Assembly (NCBI GenBank): GCA_037893245.1
Contig: JBAIAA010000538.1
Span: forward strand, 248,001 to 312,000
Direction: 5' to 3'
DNA from: Crossaster papposus
Taxonomy: Eukaryota; Echinodermata; Asteroidea; Velatida; Solasteridae
Length of the DNA stretch: 64,000 bases
Positions 57,401 through 64,000 of the stretch are shown here, in pieces. The position numbers and the translations under genes are program-made. The notes beneath the pieces were generated by a model. It did not search any database and had not been told where the DNA came from. It worked only from the letters and a program-made list of their open reading frames with translations. The stretch's first letter is position 1. Each line of letters begins with the position of its first letter.

Positions 57401-60400
57401 TTTCCTTCATGCCCTTATTTGTGGGCGGGGATTGTGTGCACAAACCTATGGCGAATTTGAAACGCGTGTGTTAACGTTAAACTTTTCAGAAAATCGAAAT
57501 AAAATACTAAAAAAGCATGCCCCGGGTCAAATTGCTAATTTTGCCATTCCTGGAGGCCCCCCTCTATCTCCTAACACCCAGCCCCTGCCCGGGGCATGCT
57601 TTCCTTCATGCCCTTATTTATGGGCGGGGATTGTGTGCAGAAACCTATGGCGAATTTGAAACGCGTGTGTTAACGTTAAACTTTTCAGAAAATCGAAATA
57701 AAATACTAAAAAAGCATGCCCCGGGTCAAATTGCAAATTTTGCCATTCCTGGAGGCCCCCCTCTATCTCCTAACACCCATCCCCTGCCCGGGGCATGCTT
57801 TCCTTCATGCCCTTATTTGTGGGCGGGGATTGTGAGCACAAACCTATGGCGAATTTGAAACGCGTGTGTTAACGTTAATCTTTTCAGAAAATCGAAATAA
57901 AATACTAAAAAAGCATGCCCCGGGTCAAATTGCTAATTTTGCCATTCCTGGAGGCCACCCTCTATCTCCTAACACCCAGCCCCTGCCCGGGGCATGCTTT
58001 CCTTCATGCCCTTATTTGTGGGCGGGGATTGTGTGCACAAACCTATGGCGAATTTGAAACGCGTGTGTTAACGTTAAACTTTTCAGAAAATCGAAATAAA
58101 ATACTAAAAAAGCATGCCCCGGGTCAAATTGCTAATTTTGCCATTCCTGGAGGCCCCCCTCTATCTCCTAACACCCATCCCCTGCCCGGGGCATGCTTTC
58201 CTTCATGCCCTTATTTGTGGGCGGGGATTGTGTGCACAAACCTATGGCGAATTTGAAACGCGTGTGTTAACGTTAAACTTTTCAGAAAATCGAAATAAAA
58301 TACTAAAAAAGCATGCCCCGGGTCAAATTGCTAATTTTGCCATTCCTGGAGGCCCCCCTCTATCTCCTAACACCCAGCCCCTTCCCGGGGCATACTTTCC
58401 TTCATGCCCTTATTTGTGGGCGGGGATTGTGAGCACAAACCTATGGCGAATTTGAAACGCGTGTGTTAACGTTAAACTTTTCAGAAAATCGAAATAAAAT
58501 ACTAAAAAAGCATGCCCCGGGTCAAATTGCTAATTTTGCCATTCCTGGAGGCCACCCTCTATCTCCTAACACCCAGCCCCTGCCCGGGGCATGCTTTCCT
58601 TCATGCCCTTATTTGTGGGCGGGGATTGTGTGCACAAACCTATGGCGAATTTGAAACGCGTGTGTTAACGTTAAACTTTTCAGAAAATCGAAATAAAATA
58701 CTAAAAAAGCATGCCCCGGGTCAAATTGCTAATTTTGCCATTCCTGGAGGCCCCCCTCTATCTCCTAACACCCATCCCCTGCCCGGGGCATGCTTTCCTT
58801 CATGCCCTTATTTGTGGGCGGGGATTGTGTGCACAAACCTATGGCGAATTTGAAACGCGTGTGTTAACGTTAAACTTTTCAGAAAATCGAAATAAAATAC
58901 TAAAAAAGCATGCCCCGGGTCAAATTGCTAATTTTGCCATTCCTGGAGGCCCCCCTCTATCTCCTAACACCCAGCCCCTGCCCGGGGCATGCTTTCCTTC
59001 ATGCCCTTATTTATGGGCGGGGATTGTGTGCAGAAACCTATGGCGAATTTGAAACGCGTGTGTTAACGTTAAACTTTTCAGAAAATCAAAATAAAATACT
59101 AAAAAAGCATGCCCCGGGTCAAATTGCAAATTTTGCCATTCCTGGAGGCCCCCCTCTATCTCCTAACACCCATCCCCTGCCCGGGGCATGCTTTCCTTCA
59201 TGCCCTTATTTGTGGGCGGGGATTGTGAGCACAAACCTATGGCGAATTTGAAACGCGTGTGTTAACGTTAATCTTTTCAGAAAATCGAAATAAAATACTA
59301 AAAAAGCATGCCCCGGGTCAAATTGCTAATTTTGCCATTCCTGGAGGCCACCCTCTATCTCCTAACACCCAGCCCCTGCCCGGGGCATGCTTTCCTTCAT
59401 GCCCTTATTTGTGGGCGGGGATTGTGTGCACAAACCTATGGCGAATTTGAAACGCGTGTGTTAACGTTAAACTTTTCAGAAAATCGAAATAAAATACTAA
59501 AAAAGCATGCCCCGGGTCAAATTGCTAATTTTGCCATTCCTGGAGGCCCCCCTCTATCTCCTAACACCCATCCCCTGCCCGGGGCATGCTTTCCTTCATG
59601 CCCTTATTTGTGGGCGGGGATTGTGTGCACAAACCTATGGCGAATTTGAAACGCGTGTGTTAACGTTAAACTTTTCAGAAAATCGAAATAAAATACTAAA
59701 AAAGCATGCCCCGGGTCAAATTGCAAATTTTGCCATTCCTGGAGGCCCCCCTCTATCTCCTAACACCCAGCCCCTGCCCGGGGCATGCTTTCCTTCATGC
59801 CCTTATTTGTGGGCGGGGATTGTGTGCACAAACCTATGGCGAATTTGAAACGCGTGTGTTAACGTTAAACCTTTCAGAAAATCGAAATAAAATACTAAAA
59901 AAGCATGCCCCTGGTCAAATTGCTAATTTTGCCATTCCTGGAGGCCCCCCTCTATCTCCTAACACCCAGCCCCTGCCCGGGGCATGCTTTCCTTCATGCC
60001 CTTATTTGTGGGCGGGGATTGTGAGCACAAACCTATGGCGAATTTGAAACGCGTGTGTTAACGTTAAACTTTTCAGAAAATCGAAATAAAATACTAAAAA
60101 AGCATGCCCCGGGTCAAATTGCTAATTTTGCCATTCCTGGAGACCACCCTCTATCTCCTAACACCCAGCCCCTGCCCGGGGCATGCTTTCCTTCATGCCC
60201 TTATTTGTGGGCGGGGATTGTGTGCACAAACCTATGGCGAATTTGAAACGCGTGTGTTAACGTTAAACTTTTCAGAAAATCGAAATAAAATACTAAAAAA
60301 GCATGCCCCGGGTCAAATTTGCTAATTTTGCCATTCCTGGAGGCCCCCCTCTATCTCCTAACACCCATCCCCTGCCCGGGGCATGCTTTCCTTCATGCCC

Positions 60401-63400
60401 TTATTTGTGGGCGGGGATTGTGTGCACAAACCTATGGCGAATTTGAAACGCGTGTGTTAACGTTAAACTTTTCAGAAAATCGAAATAAAATACTAAAAAA
60501 GCATGCCCCGGGTCAAATTGCTAATTTTGCCATTCCTGGAGGCCCCCCTCTATCTCCTAACACCCAGCCCCTGCCCGGGGCATGCTTTCCTTCATGCCCT
60601 TATTTGTGGGCGGGGATTGTGTGCACAAACCTATGGCGAATTTGAAACGCGTGTGTTAACGTTAAACCTTTCAGAAAATCGAAATAAAATACTAAAAAAG
60701 CATGCCCCTGGTCAAATTGCTAATTTTGCCATTCCTGGAGGCCCCCCTCTATCTCCTAACACCCAGCCCCTGCCCGGGGCATGCTTTCCTTCATGCCCTT
60801 ATTTGTGGGCGGGGATTGTGTGCACAAACCTATGGCGAATTTGAAACGCGTGTGTTAACGTTAAACTTTTCAGAAAATCGAAATAAAATACTAAAAAAGC
60901 ATGCCCCGGGTCAAATTGCAAATTTTGCCATTCCTGGAGGCCCCCTCTATCTCCTAACACCCATCCCCTGCCCGGGGCATGCTTTCCTTCATGCCCTTAT
61001 TTGTGGGCGGGGATTGTGTGCACAAACCTATGGCGAATTTGAAACGCGTGTGTTAACGTTAAACGTTTCAGAAAATCGAAATAAAATACTAAAAAAGCAT
61101 GCCCCGGGTCAAATTGCTAATTTTGCCATTCCTGGAGGCCACCCTCTATCTCCTAACACCCAGCCCCTGCCCGGGGCATGCTTTCCTTCATGCCCTTATT
61201 TGTGGGCGGGGATTGTGTGCACAAACCTATGGCGAATTTGAAACGCGTGTGTTAACGTTAAACTTTTCAGAAAATCGAAATAAAATACTAAAAAAGCATG
61301 CCCCGGGTCAAATTGCTAATTTTGCCATTCCTGGAGGCCCCCCTCTATCTCCTAACACCCATCCCCTGCCAGGGGCATGCTTTCCTTCATGCCCTTATTT
61401 GTGGGCGGGGATTGTGTGCACAAACCTATGGCGAATTTGAAACGCGTGTGTTAACGTTAAACCTTTCAGAAAATCGAAATAAAATACTAAAAAAGCATGC
61501 CCCGGGTCAAATTGCTAATTTTGCCATTCCTGGAGGCCACCCTCTATCTCCTAACACCCAGCCCCTGCCCGGGGCATGCTTTCCTTCATTTCCTTATTTG
61601 TGGGCGGGGATTGTGTGCACAAACCTATGGCGAATTTGAAACGCGTGTGTTAACGTTAAACTTTTCAGAAAATCGAAATAAAATACTAAAAAAGCATGCC
61701 CCGGGTCAAATTGCTAATTTTGCCATTCCTGGAGGCCCCCCTCTATCTCCTAACACCCATCCCCTGCCCGGGGCATGCTTTCCTTCATGCCCTTATTTGT
61801 GGGCGGGGATTGTGTGCACAAACCTATGGCGAATTTGAAACGCGTGTGTTAACGTTAAACTTTTCAGAAAATCGAAATAAAATACTAAAAAAGCATGCCC
61901 CGGGTCAAATTGCTAATTTTGCCATTCCTGGAGGCCACCCTCTATCTCCTAACACCCAGCCCCTGCCCGGGGCATGCTTTTCTTCATGCCCTTATTTGTG
62001 GGAGGGGGGTTGTGTGCACAAACCTATGGCGAATTTGAAACGCGTGTGTTAACGTTAAACTTTTCAGAAAATCGAAATAAAATACTAAAAAAGCATGCCC
62101 CGGGTCAAATTGCAAATTTTGCCATTCCTGGAGGCCCCCTCTATCTCCTAACACCCATCCCCTGCCCGGGGCATGCTTTCCTTCATGCCCTTATTTGTGG
62201 GCGGGGATTGTGTGCACAAACCTATGGCGAATTTGAAACGCGTGTGTTAACGTTAAACGTTTCAGAAAATCGAAATAAAATACTAAAAAAGCATGCCCCG
62301 GGTCAAATTGCTAATTTTGCCATTCCTGGAGGCCACCCTCTATCTCCTAACACCCAGCCCCTGCCCGGGGCATGCTTTCCTTCATGCCCTTATTTGTGGG
62401 CGGGGATTGTGTGCACAAACCTATGGCGAATTTGAAACGCGTGTGTTAACGTTAAACTTTTCAGAAAATCGAAATAAAATACTAAAAAAGCATGCCCCGG
62501 GTCAAATTGCTAATTTTGCCATTCCTGGAGGCCCCCCTCTATCTCCTAACACCCATCCCCTGCCCGGGGCATGCTTTCCTTCATGCCCTTATTTGTGGGC
62601 GGGGATTGTGTGCACAAACCTCTAGCGAATTTGAAACGCGTGTGTTAACGTTAAACTTTTCAGAAAATCGAAATAAAATACTAAAAAAGCATGCCCCGGG
62701 TCAAATTGCAAATTTTGCCATTCCTGGAGGCCCCCCTCTATCTCCTAACACCCATCCCCTGCCCGGGGCATGCTTTCCTTCATGCCCTTATTTGTGGGCG
62801 GGGATTGTGTGCACAAACCTATGGCGAATTTGAAACGCGTGTGTTAACGTTAAACCTTTCAGAAAATCGAAATAAAATACTAAAAAAGCATGCCCCGGGT
62901 CAAATTGCTAATTTTGCCATTCCTGGAGGCCACCCTCTATCTCCTAACACCCAGCCCCTGCCCGGGGCATGCTTTCCTTCATTTCCTTATTTGTGGGCGG
63001 GGATTGTGTGCACAAACCTATGGCGAATTTGAAACGCGTGTGTTAACGTTAAACCTTTCAGAAAATCGAAATAAAATACTAAAAAAGCATGCCCCGGGTC
63101 AAATTGCTAATTTTGCCATTCCTGGAGGCCACCCTCTATCTCCTAACACCCAGCCCCTGCCCGGGGCATGCTTTCCTTCATGCCCTTATTTGTGGGCGGG
63201 GATTGTGTGCACAAACCTATGGCGAATTTGAAACGCGTGTGTTAACGTTAAACTTTTCAGAAAATCGAAATAAAATACTAAAAAAGCATGCCCCGGGTCA
63301 AATTGCTAATTTTGCCATTCCTGGAGGCCCCCCTCTATCTCCTAACACCCATCCCCTGCCCGGGGCATGCTTTCCTTCATGCCCTTATTTGTGGGCGGGG

Positions 63401-64000
63401 ATTGTGTGCACAAACCTATGGCGAATTTGAAACGCGTGTGTTAACGTTAAACTTTTCAGAAAATCGAAATAAAATACTAAAAAAGCATGCCCCGGGTCAA
63501 ATTGCTAATTTTGCCATTCCTGGAGGCCCCCCTCTATCTCCTAACACCCAGCCCCTGCCCGGGGCATGCTTTCCTTCATGCCCTTATTTGTGGGCGGGGA
63601 TTGTGTGCACAAACCTATGGCGAATTTGAAACGCGAGTGTTAACGTTAAACTTTTCAGAAAATCTAAATAAAATACTAAAAAAGCATGCCCCGGGTCAAA
63701 TTGCTAATTTTGCCATTCCTGGAGGCCCCCCTCTATCTCCTAACACCCAGCCCCTGCCCGAGGCATGCTTTCCTTCATGCCCTTATTTGTGGGAGGGGAT
63801 TGTGTGCACAAACCTATGGCGAATTTGAAACGCGTGTGTTAACGTTAAACTTTTCAGAAAATCGAAATAAAATACTAAAAAAGCATGCCCCGGGTCAAAT
63901 TGCTAATTTTGCCATTCCTGGAGGCCCCCCTCTATCTCCTAACACCCAGCCCCTGCCCGGGGCATGCTTTCCTTCATGCCCTTATTTGTGGGCGGGGATT
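39475..64000. repeat. 199-bp satellite array, about 118 copies in the window
   Basis: Units start with ATGCCCCGGGTCAAATTG and end with AAAATACTAAAAAAGC. Almost all are exactly 199 bp and differ by a few percent. Each contains a perfect 15-bp inverted repeat (AAAGCATGCCCCGGG ... CCCGGGGCATGCTTT, loop about 52 nt), the palindrome TTAACGTTAA, and ACGCGT and GTGCAC sites. Diagnostic variant positions are GCAAATT/GCTAATT/GCCAATT/GATAATT, GGCCCCCC/GGCCACCC/GGCCCCCTT and ACCCATCC/ACCCAGCC. The array starts at the LTR end, is interrupted at 54525-55451, and runs off the window. The repeated 113-codon ORFs across it are not genes. Confidence 0.98.
54525..55451. mobile_element. 927-bp TIR element in the satellite, no target duplication
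   Basis: Ends are perfect 14-bp inverted repeats CATAATGAAAACTT ... AAGTTTTCATTATG. To the left a satellite unit stops after 124 bp (…GTGTGCAC). To the right it resumes at the next base (AAACCTATGG…) and runs 75 bp to the unit end; 124 plus 75 is exactly 199. So nothing was duplicated or lost. No transposase is visible; a 70-codon ORF at 55000-55212 is not recognisable. Inside, near 54917-54938, TTTTCATAAACCTATGG resembles the right junction. Confidence 0.85.

Noticed and set aside
39476-63830. More than 100 overlapping ORFs of 113 codons starting MPRVKL and ending LWRI
   Set aside because: Each ORF reads 1.7 satellite units. Since 199 is not a multiple of three, the same DNA is read in two frames within one ORF. 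Variants are not biased to silent sites. This is a by-product of the satellite.
18873-64000. CRISPR-like arrays
   Set aside because: All arrays are head-to-tail tandem repeats without unique spacers, in an animal-type genome.

Overview
The window looks like a repeat-rich piece of an animal genome, most likely a marine invertebrate. It holds a jockey/CR1-type LINE, DIRS-type tyrosine-recombinase retrotransposons, a Penelope-like element, a Ty3/gypsy element, several TIR/MITE insertions and long tandem arrays. I see no convincing host gene, no rRNA or tRNA gene, no CRISPR and nothing bacterial. The species cannot be told from the sequence.

Left part (1-17.7 kb, all + strand). A LINE 3' end opens the window (1-945). 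A decayed family B DNA polymerase-like gene follows, recognisable in three separated blocks (about 1185-1812, 5160-5436, 10384-11376). It is broken by successive insertions: a 28-bp-TIR DNA element (1813-5159) that itself contains a 5'-truncated LINE (2772-4829); a DIRS element with complete ITR/ICR architecture (5437-10383); a 190-bp (GGGGGGA)n tract; and a second tyrosine-recombinase retrotransposon (from about 11377) whose RT gene carries a 207-bp palindromic MITE. A truncated Penelope-like element with a GIY-YIG domain follows (16.4-17.7 kb).

Middle part (18.9-39.5 kb). A 54/55-bp minisatellite abuts a minus-strand Ty3/gypsy element bounded by two LTRs (19650-20621 and 37835-39474). It has a tRNA-Ser-type primer binding site, gag with zinc knuckle, protease (catalytic Asp changed to Gly), RT, RNase H and integrase. 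Its pol gene is split by a 10.2-kb insertion made of two abutting elements (23751-32624 and 32633-33966) that share both termini but have unrelated interiors. Inside these are a LINE remnant, a 75-95-bp minisatellite, a TTAA-flanked MITE and a TA-flanked MITE.

Right part (39475-64000, running off the window). About 118 copies of a 199-bp satellite start directly at the right LTR end. Each unit carries a 15-bp perfect inverted repeat, and higher-order duplications of 7, 9 and 14 units are visible. The array is interrupted once, at 54525-55451, by a 927-bp element with 14-bp terminal inverted repeats. It sits exactly between two adjacent satellite bases with no target-site duplication.

Taken together this is a nested graveyard of mobile elements. 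Most coding regions are frameshifted or interrupted. The best-preserved reading frames are the tyrosine recombinase at 14746-15703, the RT/RNase H at 12623-14404 and the gypsy RNase H-integrase block.
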